Assembly (NCBI RefSeq): GCF_024519155.1
Contig: NZ_JANIFJ010000003.1
Location: 124,001 to 188,000 of the forward strand
Source of the DNA: Mangrovibrevibacter kandeliae
Lineage (GTDB): Bacteria > Pseudomonadota > Alphaproteobacteria > Rhizobiales > Rhizobiaceae
Direction of reading: 5' to 3'
DNA length: 64,000 nucleotides
A model generated the notes under the pieces. That model worked only from the letters and a program-made list of their open reading frames with translations, was not told where the DNA came from and ran no database searches. Below are positions 1 through 10,002 of this stretch, in pieces (position 1 is the stretch's first letter; the number at the start of each line of letters is the position of its first letter). The position numbers were made by a program, and so were the translations under genes.

Positions 1-23
1 ATCGCTCCTGGAGTTCATATCCT

Positions 24-1274
24 ATGACGGCTGACGCGATCAGGGCCGAGACGGCCGGCTTCGACGTCGAGGCGATCCGACGGGACTTCCCCATCCTCTC
101 GATGGAGGTCTACGGCAAGCCGCTGACCTATCTCGACAGCGCTGCCTCGGCGCAGAAGCCGAAGGCCGTTCTCGAGGCCGTGCAGAAGGCCTATGGCGAG
201 GACTACGCCAACGTCCACCGCGGCCTGCACTATCTGTCGAACAAGGCGACCGAGGCCTTCGAGGCGGCGCGCGAGACGGTGCGCGCCTTCCTCAACGCGC
301 CGAGCGCCGAGGAGATCGTCTTCACCCGATCGGCGACCGAGGCGATCAACCTCGTTGCCTACAGCTATGGCATGGCCGAGATCGGCGAGGGCGACGAGAT
401 CGTGCTCACGATCATGGAGCACCACTCCAACATCGTGCCGTGGCACTTCATCCGCGAGCGCAAGGGCGCGAAGCTCGTCTTCGTGCCGGTCGCCGAGGAC
501 GGCTCGATCGCCATCGAAGACTTCGAGCGGGCCATCGGCCCGCGCACCAAGATGGTCGCGATCACCCACATGTCGAACATGCTGGGCACCGTCACGCCGG
601 TGAAGGAGGTGACCGCGCTCGCCCACGCCAGGGGGATCCCGGTGCTGGTCGACGGCAGCCAGGGTGCCGTGCACCTGCCGGTCGACGTCACCGATCTCGA
701 CTGCGACTTCTACGCCTTCACCGGACACAAGGTCTATGGGCCGACCGGCATCGGCGTGCTCTACGGCAAGCGCGAGCTGCTGGAGCGGATGCAGCCGTTC
801 AACGGCGGCGGCGAGATGATCGTCGAGGTCAGCGAGGACGCGGTGACCTACAGCCCGCCGCCGCACCGCTTCGAGGCCGGCACGCCGCCCATCGTGCAGG
901 CGATCGGGCTCGGGGCGGCGCTCGACTACATGCGGGGCGTCGGCCGGGAGGCGATCGCGCGGCACGAGGAGGCGCTGCGCGACTACGCACACGAGCGCCT
1001 GTCGGCGGTGAACGCGCTGCGTGTCTTCGGCACCGCCGCCGGCAAGGGCGCGATTCTCTCCTTCGAGCTCCAGGGCATCCACGCCCACGACGTCGCCATG
1101 CTCATTGACCGCGAGGGCGTTGCGGTGCGCGCCGGCACCCACTGCGCCCAGCCGCTCTTGAAGCGGTTCGGTGTGACCTCCACATGCCGGGCGTCCTTTG
1201 CTATGTACAACACCACCGGCGAGATCGACCGGCTCGCCGAAGCGCTGGAAAAGGCGAGACGTTTCTTCGCCTGA
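24..1274 (+). CDS. sufS: Cysteine desulfurase SufS
   Basis: A PLP-dependent cysteine desulfurase that takes sulfur from L-cysteine as a protein-bound persulfide for Fe-S cluster assembly by the SUF system in the cytosol. The 416-residue protein is normal SufS length. The PLP-binding lysine is Lys236 in TGHKVYGPTG, and the catalytic cysteine is Cys374 in RAGTHCAQP, followed by the conserved RASFAMYNT stretch, as in group II desulfurases. The ATG start has a GGAG ten bases upstream and lies at the very edge of the window, so sufD or another suf gene probably precedes it. The sufT-like and sufA genes follow in the same direction, which supports SufS over the related CsdA. Confidence 0.96.
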   Translation: MTADAIRAETAGFDVEAIRRDFPILSMEVYGKPLTYLDSAASAQKPKAVLEAVQKAYGEDYANVHRGLHYLSNKATEAFEAARETVRAFLNAPSAEEIVFTRSATEAINLVAYSYGMAEIGEGDEIVLTIMEHHSNIVPWHFIRERKGAKLVFVPVAEDGSIAIEDFERAIGPRTKMVAITHMSNMLGTVTPVKEVTALAHARGIPVLVDGSQGAVHLPVDVTDLDCDFYAFTGHKVYGPTGIGVLYGKRELLERMQPFNGGGEMIVEVSEDAVTYSPPPHRFEAGTPPIVQAIGLGAALDYMRGVGREAIARHEEALRDYAHERLSAVNALRVFGTAAGKGAILSFELQGIHAHDVAMLIDREGVAVRAGTHCAQPLLKRFGVTSTCRASFAMYNTTGEIDRLAEALEKARRFFA

Positions 1275-1285
1275 AGGGTCGGACG

Positions 1286-1711
1286 ATGGACAAAGATGCA
1301 GCCCTGACGCCCGCGGTCGAGCCGCGCGAGGCCGAAGACACCGCCGCGGCCAACATCGCCATGGCGAGCGGTGCGGCCGCGCCGTCTGCGATCGCCGCCG
1401 AGGAGCTTTCGCGCCTGACGGACGATATCGTCGCCGCCCTGAAGACGGTCTACGACCCGGAAATTCCGGCGGACATCTACGAGCTCGGCCTCGTCTACAA
1501 GATCGACATCGACGACGACCGGAAGGTCGCCATCGAGATGACGCTGACGGCGCCGGGCTGTCCGGTGGCCGGGGAGATGCCGGGCTGGGTGGAAAACGCC
1601 GTCGCCTCGGTCGAGGGCGTGCAGGCGGTGGACGTCGACCTCGTCTTCGATCCGCCCTGGACGCCGGAGCGCATGAGCGAGGAAGCGCAGGTCGCCGTCG
1701 GCTGGTTCTGA
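1286..1711 (+). CDS. sufT: SufT-like DUF59/MIP18 Fe-S assembly protein
   Basis: A 141-residue DUF59 (MIP18-family) protein, a group that helps mature Fe-S proteins. The N-terminal 45 residues are Ala-rich and probably disordered. The domain then begins with VYDPEIPADIYELGLVY, the family hallmark, and includes the conserved cysteine in LTAPGCPVAG and the C-terminal DPPWTPERMSEEA motif. The ATG lies 11 bases after the sufS stop, preceded by AAGGGTCGG, so the two are co-transcribed. Position between sufS and sufA is the usual alphaproteobacterial arrangement. The symbol follows the SufT usage for suf-linked DUF59 proteins; the exact biochemical role is inferred. Confidence 0.9.
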   Translation: MDKDAALTPAVEPREAEDTAAANIAMASGAAAPSAIAAEELSRLTDDIVAALKTVYDPEIPADIYELGLVYKIDIDDDRKVAIEMTLTAPGCPVAGEMPGWVENAVASVEGVQAVDVDLVFDPPWTPERMSEEAQVAVGWF

Positions 1712-1813
1712 CGCAGAGCTTGCCCGCACCGGGTGCGCGATCGGCCGGGCTCTTGCGAGCGCCTTGCGCCATGCGCATCTTCGATGGGACAACAGACTAC
1801 GAGGAGCCGGACC

Positions 1814-2191
1814 ATGGGCCGTTTCGCTGTGATGACGATGACCGACGCCGCCGCGGCGCGCGTGCGTGACATCGTGGCCGCGCGCGGCGCCGCGGCGCTC
1901 GGCATCCGGGTCGGCGTCAAGAAGGGCGGCTGCGCGGGGATGGAATACACCATCGACCTCGCCACCGAGACCAGACCCAGTGAGGACGCCGTCGAGCACG
2001 ACGGCGCGCGCGTCTTCATCGCGCCCGAAGCCGTCCTCTTCCTGCTCGGCACGCGGATGGACTACGAGGAGACCGTGCTGCGGTCCGGCTTCGTGTTCAA
2101 CAACCCGAACCAGACCTCGGCCTGTGGCTGCGGCGAATCGGTCGAGCTGAAGGCGGCCGATCTCTCGGCCATGGCCGGCGCCGCGTCCTGA
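1814..2191 (+). CDS. sufA: A-type Fe-S carrier/scaffold SufA (IscA/HesB family)
   Basis: A 125-residue A-type carrier that receives and passes on Fe-S clusters. The three cluster-binding cysteines of the family are present: one in KKGGCAGMEY and two in the C-terminal SACGCGES. The domain NPNQTSACGCG is diagnostic of SufA/IscA proteins. The ATG at this start follows GAGGAGCCGG. An upstream in-frame extension exists but would add non-conserved residues, so I chose the start with the ribosome site. The gene is about 100 bases after the sufT-like gene and closes the suf operon. ErpA or IscA naming is possible, but the sufS context favours SufA. Confidence 0.92.
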   Translation: MGRFAVMTMTDAAAARVRDIVAARGAAALGIRVGVKKGGCAGMEYTIDLATETRPSEDAVEHDGARVFIAPEAVLFLLGTRMDYEETVLRSGFVFNNPNQTSACGCGESVELKAADLSAMAGAAS

Positions 2192-2207
2192 CCGTCCGCA
2201 GGCGGCG

Positions 2208-2585
2208 ATGGACGAGGAGTTCGTGAGGGAGGTCTTCGCCAGCCTCGGCGCGATCACGATCAGGCGCATGTTCGGCGGGCAGGGGATCTACGCCTCCGGC
2301 CGCATCGTCGCGCTCGTGATCCGTGGCGACCTCTATCTGAAATCCGACGAAGAGGCGGCGCCGCTTTACGAGGCGGCAGGCTCCCGGGCCTGGACCTACA
2401 CGCGGCCGGGACGCGCGCCGGTGACGATGCCCTACTACCGCTGCCCCGAGGACGGCTTCGACGATCCGGATGCGATGGCCGGCTGGGCGGCCGTCGCCGA
2501 CGGCGCGGCCCGGCGGAGCGAAGCAGCCAAGGCCGGGTTGCAGAAACGAAGACGCCGCCCGAAGGCGGCGCTTCCAGACACTTGA
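2208..2585 (+). CDS. TfoX/Sxy N-terminal domain protein
   Basis: A 125-residue protein consisting of a TfoX N-terminal domain: the RRMFGGQGIYASG motif near residue 20 and DLYLKSDE near residue 44 are typical. In gamma-proteobacteria TfoX/Sxy drives competence together with CRP, but short alphaproteobacterial versions have only this domain and no established role. The C-terminal 25 residues are basic (QKRRRRPKAA). The ATG is 16 bases after the sufA stop, so it may be read with the suf operon. The last codons contain a GC-rich hairpin that looks like the terminator of the facing minus-strand gene. Confidence 0.8.
   Translation: MDEEFVREVFASLGAITIRRMFGGQGIYASGRIVALVIRGDLYLKSDEEAAPLYEAAGSRAWTYTRPGRAPVTMPYYRCPEDGFDDPDAMAGWAAVADGAARRSEAAKAGLQKRRRRPKAALPDT
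2542..2573 (-). terminator. Rho-independent terminator for the small minus-strand gene, inside the tfoX-like 3' end
   Basis: Read on the minus strand, the arms CGCCGCC and GGCGGCG (2554-2560 with 2565-2571) close on a TTCG loop, a very stable tetraloop, and are followed by the T-rich TCTTCGTTTCTG. It lies just downstream of the minus-strand gene ending at 2596, but within the coding sequence of the convergent tfoX-like gene. Seen directly in the sequence; termination activity is inferred. Confidence 0.55.
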
Positions 2586-2595
2586 ACGGTTGCCC

Positions 2596-2868
2596 TCAGG
2601 CGAGGCGCAGGCGCACCGCGTGATGGCCTTCCGGCGCGACGGCATGCACCCGCATCCGGGTGTTCGGCTGCGAGGCCCGCCAGGCGCGGGCACCGTGGAC
2701 GAGCAGCAGCCCGACGAGGTCCTTGGCCTTCAGCCGCGAGCGACCCTCGCGGTACTCGGCGAGGCGGGCGGCGGCCTGCTGCAAAGGCTGCGCGGCGGCC
2801 GCTGCGGCCCCGTTCGACAGCTTCTGCGGATAGGCCAGCACCACGTTCTCCTGGTCCAACACCGACAT
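2596..2868 (-). CDS. Small orphan protein, unknown function
   Basis: A 90-residue protein I do not recognise. It has an Ala/Gln-rich helical middle (about residues 20-40, NGAAAAAAQPLQQAAARLAEY), a basic patch near residue 42, and a C-terminal part rich in Arg and Val. No signal peptide or membrane segment is seen. The start is at the ATG with GAGGGG four to five bases before it; an in-frame ATG at 2880 has no ribosome site. The gene lies 49 bases after the D,D-carboxypeptidase gene on the same strand and is followed by a good hairpin terminator, so it is probably the last gene of that unit. High-GC codon use matches its neighbours. Confidence 0.6.
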   Translation of the reverse strand: MSVLDQENVVLAYPQKLSNGAAAAAAQPLQQAAARLAEYREGRSRLKAKDLVGLLLVHGARAWRASQPNTRMRVHAVAPEGHHAVRLRLA

Positions 2869-2917
2869 GACACCCCTCATCGTCTTTTGGTTTGCGGCCT
2901 GTGAGGCTCGGTTTTTT

Positions 2918-4444
2918 TCAGTTGGCGACTGCGTAGCAGGCGTAGGACCGGCGCTTCAGCGCGGCGCAGGCGTCCCAAGCGTCGGACTTCGTGTCGAAGC
3001 CGGCGAAGCGGGCGCGGTAGAGCGTCTGGGCACCGGCGCCCACCGTCTCGGTGAAGGCCTCCGCGTCCGCGAGCGCGCTGCCGCCCTGGCGCTTGGCGTC
3101 CGCCAGCATCGACATGGCGTTGTCGCGATCCGGCACCGCGGCGATCTGGACGACCCAGGGCGAGGTCGGCTTGGCCGCGGCGACGACGGAGCCGGTGGTG
3201 CGCGGATCGAGATCGGCGCCGCCCGGGATGGCCGCCGGCGGCATCGGCCCGCGGCGCGAGGGTGCCGTGCGGGCAGGCATCGTCGGGGCGGTCGTGGCGA
3301 CCGGGGCAAGGCTGTTGGCGACCGGGATGGCGACGCCGGCATTGGCGGGACGGCGGCCGAAGGCGAGAGCGGCACGCACCGCATCGCGGCCGACCACCGG
3401 GCGGTTGCGCGGCGCCGGGACCGATCCGACCTCGGCGGCCTCGTCGGTGCCATAGGCCATGGCGATGCGCGCCTCGATCGACTGGGCATCCGGGTTCGGG
3501 AGGTGGTGGGCGCGGAAGCTCGGCACCGGCCCTTCCTTCGGCAGCGCATCGGCCATCAGGCCGGGCACCGGCCGGGCATCCGCGACGAGGTCGCCGGTGT
3601 CGCGGCGGCTCGCCTGCGGCAGATACTGGCGCAGCAGCTTGGCCATCTGGTTGTCACGGGCCGCGGCGGTGCGTCCGCCCATCACGACGCCGACGACCTT
3701 CTTGCCGTCGGCCGCGACCGAGGTGACGAGGTTGAAGCCCGACGCGTTGATGAAGCCGGTCTTGATCCCGTCGACGCCATCGATGCGGCCGAGCATGCGG
3801 TTGTGGTTGCCGATCACCTGGCCGCGGAAGTTATACGAGCGCGTCTTGAAGACGGCATACTGCTTCGGGAAGTGCTCGCGCAGCGCGATGCCGAGGGTGG
3901 CCATGTCCCGGGCGGTGACGTGCTGGCCGGGGTTCGGCAGGCCGTTGGCGTTCTTGAAGACGGTGCGGGTCATCCCGAGCTGGCGGGCCTTGGCCGTCAT
4001 CAGCTCCGCGAAGCGATCCTCGCTGCCGCCGAGATATTCCGCCAGCACGACGGCCGCGTCGTTCGCCGACCGCGTCACCAGGCTGTAGATCGCCTCCTCG
4101 ACCTTCAGGGTCGAGCCGGGCTTCAGGCCGAGTTTCGACGGGGGACGCGCCGCGGCATAGCGCGACACCGGCATCGGCGTGTCCATGCTGATCCGCCCGC
4201 CCTCGAGCGCCTCGAAGGTGAGGTAGAGCGTCATCATCTTGGTCAGCGACGCCGGGTAGCGCGCGTCGTCCGCATTCTCCGAATGGAGAACCTTGCCGGT
4301 GTTGGCGTCGATGATGAAGTCGGCATAGCGCTCGGCGGCCTTTGCCGCATGCGCCGTCAGAAGACTCGCCGTCAGCAGAATCATGGAGACGGCGGGGACG
4401 ATGCGGGTCAGGAGGCGATCCAGGCTCGGTACGTTCAGGCGCAC
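2918..4444 (-). CDS. D-alanyl-D-alanine carboxypeptidase with C-terminal SPOR domain
   Basis: A penicillin-binding protein of the S11 (DacA-type) family that removes the terminal D-Ala from peptidoglycan pentapeptides in the periplasm. Of 508 residues, about 1-37 form a signal peptide. The active-site motifs are S66-L-T-K69, S126-A-N128 and K228-T-G230. After a Pro/Ala-rich linker (about 270-420), residues from about 425 to the end form a SPOR domain (WVVQIAAVPDRDNAMSML), which in known proteins binds denuded glycan at the septum. This domain pairing is common in Rhizobiales carboxypeptidases. It is divergent from the phasin gene, and the orphan gene follows it. It lacks the amphipathic C-terminal anchor of enterobacterial DacA. 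Confidence 0.93.
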   Translation of the reverse strand: MRLNVPSLDRLLTRIVPAVSMILLTASLLTAHAAKAAERYADFIIDANTGKVLHSENADDARYPASLTKMMTLYLTFEALEGGRISMDTPMPVSRYAAARPPSKLGLKPGSTLKVEEAIYSLVTRSANDAAVVLAEYLGGSEDRFAELMTAKARQLGMTRTVFKNANGLPNPGQHVTARDMATLGIALREHFPKQYAVFKTRSYNFRGQVIGNHNRMLGRIDGVDGIKTGFINASGFNLVTSVAADGKKVVGVVMGGRTAAARDNQMAKLLRQYLPQASRRDTGDLVADARPVPGLMADALPKEGPVPSFRAHHLPNPDAQSIEARIAMAYGTDEAAEVGSVPAPRNRPVVGRDAVRAALAFGRRPANAGVAIPVANSLAPVATTAPTMPARTAPSRRGPMPPAAIPGGADLDPRTTGSVVAAAKPTSPWVVQIAAVPDRDNAMSMLADAKRQGGSALADAEAFTETVGAGAQTLYRARFAGFDTKSDAWDACAALKRRSYACYAVAN

Positions 4445-4794
4445 GGCTACTCTCTATCTCGTTCTGACTTCGGCGGACATCCGAGTGTCGCTTCCGAAAT
4501 CCTGCCAAATCAATGGCATGCGGTTCCAGGACATGTTCCGAGACTACGCCGTGCGGCGTTACCATTCGGTTTATGGTTGAGGGACCGTTGTTCGGCTGAC
4601 TGATTCCTTCGGCGAATTTGAGTCATCGGTAACCCGAACGATGTGCAGGCGTCACCCGGCCGGGTAGCATTCCTTTAGGCGGGCACACGTCCCGTTGATT
4701 CTCATTGTGCAGTGCAATATATCGGGTTCGGGCGCGCGTTCGATGCGATCGAGAGCTTGGGACGCGCCACCTCGAACACAGGAGAGGAAGCGCC
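4445..4794. other. 350-base gene-free divergent upstream region
   Basis: Spacer between the carboxypeptidase gene (minus) and the phasin gene (plus). Composition is less GC-rich than the genes. It must hold both promoters. The part next to the phasin gene contains the TGC/GCA-type motif listed separately. I see no tRNA, no convincing small ORF and no insertion-sequence ends. Confidence 0.6.
4705..4717 (+). promoter_or_regulatory. Candidate PhaR-like operator upstream of the phasin gene
   Basis: The sequence TTGTGCAGTGCAA contains the partial palindrome TGC-AGT-GCA and is followed by ATATATCGGG. PHB-responsive PhaR/AniA repressors of alphaproteobacteria control phasin genes through TGC/GCA-type sites. 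Assignment to PhaR is inference. A very similar TTGTGCACTGC lies upstream of gltA in this window. Confidence 0.4.
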
Positions 4795-5142
4795 ATGACC
4801 GTCTATGACGATGCCAGCAAGTTCAACAGGGAAGCCATGGACAACTCGCTGAAGTCCTTTTCCGCGATGACTCGCGGCTTCCAGCAGATCGCCGCGGAGA
4901 GCGCGGACTTCACCAAGCGCAGCTACGAGCGCTCCAGCCAGTTCTTCGAGCAGTTGTCGCAGACGACGACGATGGACAGGGCGATGGAACTGCAGACCGA
5001 GTTCGCGCGCAGCAGCTACGAGACCTGGATTCAGCAGGCGACAAAGATGGGCGAGCTCTACTCCGACATCGCCAAGGAGAGCTTCAAGCCCTTCGAGGCG
5101 GTCATGGCGAACGGCATGACCACGGTGCGTTCCGCCGCCTGA
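4795..5142 (+). CDS. Phasin family protein
   Basis: A 115-residue phasin (phasin_2 type), an amphipathic protein that coats polyhydroxyalkanoate granules and influences their size and number. It is almost entirely helical with heptad-like hydrophobic spacing, contains the typical segments AESADFTKRSYERSS and LQTEFARSSYETWI, and ends KPFEAVMANG. The ATG follows a strong GGAGAGGAAG site. It stands alone, with a clear hairpin terminator 50 bases downstream and a candidate PhaR site about 80 bases upstream. No PHA synthase is in the window, so PHA storage in this organism is inferred. Confidence 0.9.
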   Translation: MTVYDDASKFNREAMDNSLKSFSAMTRGFQQIAAESADFTKRSYERSSQFFEQLSQTTTMDRAMELQTEFARSSYETWIQQATKMGELYSDIAKESFKPFEAVMANGMTTVRSAA

Positions 5143-5188
5143 GCGACGACGCGCGACAGGGCGCCGCAGCAGCGCCCGTACGGTGACT

Positions 5189-5219
5189 TAAAAAGCCCGG
5201 CCACAGCGCCGGGCTTTTT
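5189..5219 (+). terminator. Rho-independent terminator of the phasin gene
   Basis: Perfect ten-base arms AAAAGCCCGG (5191-5200) and CCGGGCTTTT (5209-5218) around an eight-base loop, ending in a T run. Confidence 0.85.
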
Positions 5220-5241
5220 CCGTTTCGGGGGAGGCGGTAAC

Positions 5242-5350
5242 ATCCCGGATTGGCGCGCCGGCGTCCCGCCTGCCGCGGATCCGGGATCGGCGAAGGCTTC
5301 GCCGGCAGTCGGTGTGGCTGCCGACGCTCCCTGGGAATTCCATGCATTCC
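5242..5350. repeat. Cluster of inverted repeats between the phasin terminator and clpS
   Basis: Four inverted repeats lie in about 110 bases: ATCCCGGAT (5242-5250) with ATCCGGGAT (5279-5287); GGCGAAG-G-CTTCGCC (5289-5303); CGGCAG (5303-5308) with CTGCCG (5318-5323); and GGAAT (5334-5338) with ATTCC (5346-5350). This could be the structured 5' leader of clpS, a small RNA, or an intergenic palindromic repeat of the kind found in rhizobial genomes. The arms are seen directly; the function is unknown. Confidence 0.45.
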
Positions 5351-5410
5351 GGGTTTGCGCGGCCTGCGCGACGTCTTAAATTCCCGGCACGGCACATTAC
5401 ATGACGTGCG

Positions 5411-5806
5411 ATGACAGGAATGGCGGCATTGAGAGACGACGGACCAGACGCTTCCCTCGAACAAGCGCGCCCGCGCTCCCAGGCAGGCAAGCCGGACACG
5501 CCCGATCCGGATCGCGGTACCTCGGTCATCACCCGAACCAAACCCAAAACCAAGAAGCCGAGTCTTTACAGAGTCCTTCTGCTGAACGACGATTACACCC
5601 CGATGGAGTTCGTCGTTCACGTCCTGGAGCGGTTCTTCCAAAAGGACCGGGAAGCCGCCACCAGGATCATGTTGCATGTGCACAACCACGGCGTTGGCGA
5701 GTGCGGAATCTTCACGTACGAGGTTGCGGAGACCAAGGTCACGCAAGTCATGGATTTCGCCCGTCAGCATCAACATCCGCTGCAATGCGTGATGGAAAAG
5801 AATTGA
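5411..5806 (+). CDS. clpS: ATP-dependent Clp protease adaptor ClpS
   Basis: An adaptor that binds N-degron substrates and delivers them to ClpA. The 131-residue protein has an N-terminal extension of about 45 residues rich in Asp, Pro and Lys, then the ClpS fold: [17 protein letters not shown], with the N-degron pocket residues NDDYT.M, VLERFF, and [13 protein letters not shown]. The long extension is usual in alphaproteobacterial ClpS1. No strong ribosome site precedes the ATG, so the exact start is uncertain; an ATG at 5420 is an alternative. clpA begins eight bases after its stop, as in most relatives, so the two are co-expressed. Confidence 0.93.
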   Translation: MTGMAALRDDGPDASLEQARPRSQAGKPDTPDPDRGTSVITRTKPKTKKPSLYRVLLLNDDYTPMEFVVHVLERFFQKDREAATRIMLHVHNHGVGECGIFTYEVAETKVTQVMDFARQHQHPLQCVMEKN

Positions 5807-5814
5807 GGTGAAGC

Positions 5815-8283
<2,469 letters not shown>

Positions 8284-8289
8284 TCGACG

Positions 8290-8322
8290 ACAGGGGCTGC
8301 CCGGCGGGCAGCCCCTGTCTTG
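8290..8322 (+). terminator. Rho-independent terminator of clpS-clpA
   Basis: Thirteen-base perfect arms ACAGGGGCTGCCC (8290-8302) and GGGCAGCCCCTGT (8306-8318) with a three-base loop, followed by CTTGTATT. Confidence 0.85.
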
Positions 8323-8375
8323 TATTGCGTTGGCCGAGATGGGTCGCGCTCGACCCTTCCAGCTTCGGCTTCGCC

Positions 8376-9128
8376 ATGACCCAGACTGTTTCCGATGCGG
8401 ACGAAGCGGCAGCCGATCTGCCGGCGCGCCACTGGGCGCTGCTCGGTATCAAGGGCATCGTGTCGACGCCCGCGCTGATCCTGACGACCTCGTTCCTCGG
8501 CTTTGCCGCGCTGGCCCGCGACGCCGGTGTCGGTCTGCCCGAAACGGCCTTCATGACCTTCGTCGTGTGGGCCCTGCCGGCCAAGATCATTCTCGTCGGC
8601 GCGATCACCGCCGGCCTGTCCCTGCCGGCCGCCGCCATCGCCGTCGCCCTGTCCTCGCTGCGGCTGATGCCGATGGTGACCGCGCTGATGCCGGAGATCC
8701 GGGGACCGCGCACGCCGACGCGCACCCTCCTGTTTCTGTCTCATTTCGTCGCCGTCACCGGCTGGGTGTTCGCGATGGAGCGCGTCAAGAACGTGCCGCG
8801 GCGGCATCGTCCGCTGTTCTTCGGCTGTTTCGCGGTGACGCTGACCTGCCTGAACACCCTGCTGGTGGCGCTGGTCTACAATCTGATGGGCCAGCTGCCG
8901 GCGCTCGCGACCGGGGCGCTCGCCTTTCTGACGCCGGTCTACTTCCTGACCTCGCTGTTCGGGACGGCGCGCGAGCTGTCCGGGCGGCTGGCGCTGCTGA
9001 CCGGAATGCTGTGCCTGCCCCTCGCGCACTGGCTGAACCCCGAATTCGATCTCCTGATCGCCGGGCTTGCGGGAGGTGTGATGGCGCATCTCGCCGGCCG
9101 CGCGATCGACCGGCGCAAGGTCGCCTGA
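8376..9128 (+). CDS. AzlC family branched-chain amino acid exporter, large subunit
   Basis: An inner-membrane protein of the AzlC/YgaZ (LIV-E) family, which exports branched-chain amino acids with a small AzlD partner. The 250-residue protein has several hydrophobic segments, an opening GIKGIVSTPALILTTSFLGF segment and the SLRLMPMV motif near residue 92 that is typical of AzlC. I chose the ATG at 8376 because the in-frame upstream TTG would add a non-conserved stretch inside the clpA terminator region. The azlD-like gene follows after four bases. Substrate is inferred from the family. Confidence 0.82.
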   Translation: MTQTVSDADEAAADLPARHWALLGIKGIVSTPALILTTSFLGFAALARDAGVGLPETAFMTFVVWALPAKIILVGAITAGLSLPAAAIAVALSSLRLMPMVTALMPEIRGPRTPTRTLLFLSHFVAVTGWVFAMERVKNVPRRHRPLFFGCFAVTLTCLNTLLVALVYNLMGQLPALATGALAFLTPVYFLTSLFGTARELSGRLALLTGMLCLPLAHWLNPEFDLLIAGLAGGVMAHLAGRAIDRRKVA

Positions 9129-9132
9129 CGCG

Positions 9133-9498
9133 ATGGGCAACCTCTCGTTCCACGCCTTCGCGCAGCCGTGGTGGCCCTATGTCTTCATTCTTCTGGCCGG
9201 CTGGCTGCCGACCGACATCTGGCGCTATCTCGGCGTGCTGTCGTCCGGCCGGATCCGTGAAGACTCTCCGGCACTCGGCCTCGTTCGGGCCATCGCGACG
9301 GCACTCGTCGCAGCGGTGATCGCGCAGCTCGTGCTCTACCCCGGCGGCTCGCTCGCCGCGATTCCAGGCGCGGTGCGGGCAGGGGCCTTGGTTGTCGGCT
9401 TCCTCGTCTATCTCGCGGCGGGCCGGCGAATCGTCGTCGGCATCCTCGCCGCCGAGGCCGTCCTCGTCGGCGTGCCGCTGGTGCTGAGCGCGTTGTGA
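9133..9498 (+). CDS. AzlD family branched-chain amino acid exporter, small subunit
   Basis: A 121-residue membrane protein with three to four hydrophobic segments and the AzlD-like start PYVFILLAGWLPTDIWRYLGVL. AzlD (YgaH) proteins are the small partner required for AzlC export. It begins four bases after the azlC-like gene, with no spacer for a separate promoter, so the pair is co-transcribed. Somewhat longer than the usual 100-110 residues but otherwise ordinary. It converges with the HIT-family gene. Confidence 0.8.
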   Translation: MGNLSFHAFAQPWWPYVFILLAGWLPTDIWRYLGVLSSGRIREDSPALGLVRAIATALVAAVIAQLVLYPGGSLAAIPGAVRAGALVVGFLVYLAAGRRIVVGILAAEAVLVGVPLVLSAL

Positions 9499-9514
9499 CG
9501 AGGCTGGCCTGCGC

Positions 9515-9934
9515 TCAGCCGAGGGCGGCGCGGATCATGTCCGCCTGTTCGGCCAGCATCGCCTGGTCCGCCATCCCGCCCGAATGTGGCTGCAGCGGAA
9601 CGCCGTCGTAGCGCGGGATGACGTGAAAGTGCAGGTGATAGACCGTCTGGCCGGCCGCAGCCTCGTTGAACTGCGAGATCATCACGCCGTCGGCATGAAA
9701 GGCCGTCTTCACCGCCCGCGCCAGCCGGGCGACGACCGGCATCACGGCCCCCAGCGTCGCGTCGGCGCAGTCGAGTAGGTTGCGCGAGGGCGCACGCGGG
9801 ACGACGAGACAGTGTCCTTTGGACTGCGGCATCACGTCCATGATCGCGATGCAGCTCTCGTCCTGATACACCCTGTGGCTCGGGATTTCCTCGCGCAGGA
9901 TCTTCGCGAAGATATTGCTTTCGTCGTAGGCCAA
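9515..9934 (-). CDS. HIT family (histidine triad) nucleotide-binding protein
   Basis: A histidine-triad hydrolase or nucleotide-binding protein of about 139 residues. The triad HLHFHVIP lies near the C-terminus, preceded by QTVYH; the N-terminal part carries NIFAKILREEIPSH and the SKGHCLVVPR segment shared by HinT/Fhit-type proteins. No ATG is available at the expected start; I propose the TTG that begins AYDESNIFAKIL, which matches the family N-terminus. A GTG at 9991 would add 19 residues without similarity. It is the last gene of the minus-strand set with ridA, GDPD and the DUF482 gene, 68 bases downstream of the latter. Its physiological substrate is unknown. Confidence 0.88.
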   Translation of the reverse strand: MAYDESNIFAKILREEIPSHRVYQDESCIAIMDVMPQSKGHCLVVPRAPSRNLLDCADATLGAVMPVVARLARAVKTAFHADGVMISQFNEAAAGQTVYHLHFHVIPRYDGVPLQPHSGGMADQAMLAEQADMIRAALG

Positions 9935-10002
9935 AGGTCCGGGCCTCCCGGTGGTTGCATGCGAGAGGATGCTTAGCCGACCACCTCGCACCGTGCCAGT
10001 GC

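Noticed and set aside
1-27. 3' end of sufD at the left edge
   Set aside because: Two frames end in stops at 25-27 and 32-34, but fewer than twelve codons are available, which is too little to identify a gene.
2867-4603. A plus-strand open frame of 578 codons opposite the carboxypeptidase
   Set aside because: The minus-strand frame has signal peptide, SxxK, SxN and KTG motifs and a SPOR domain; the plus frame has none of the features of a protein.
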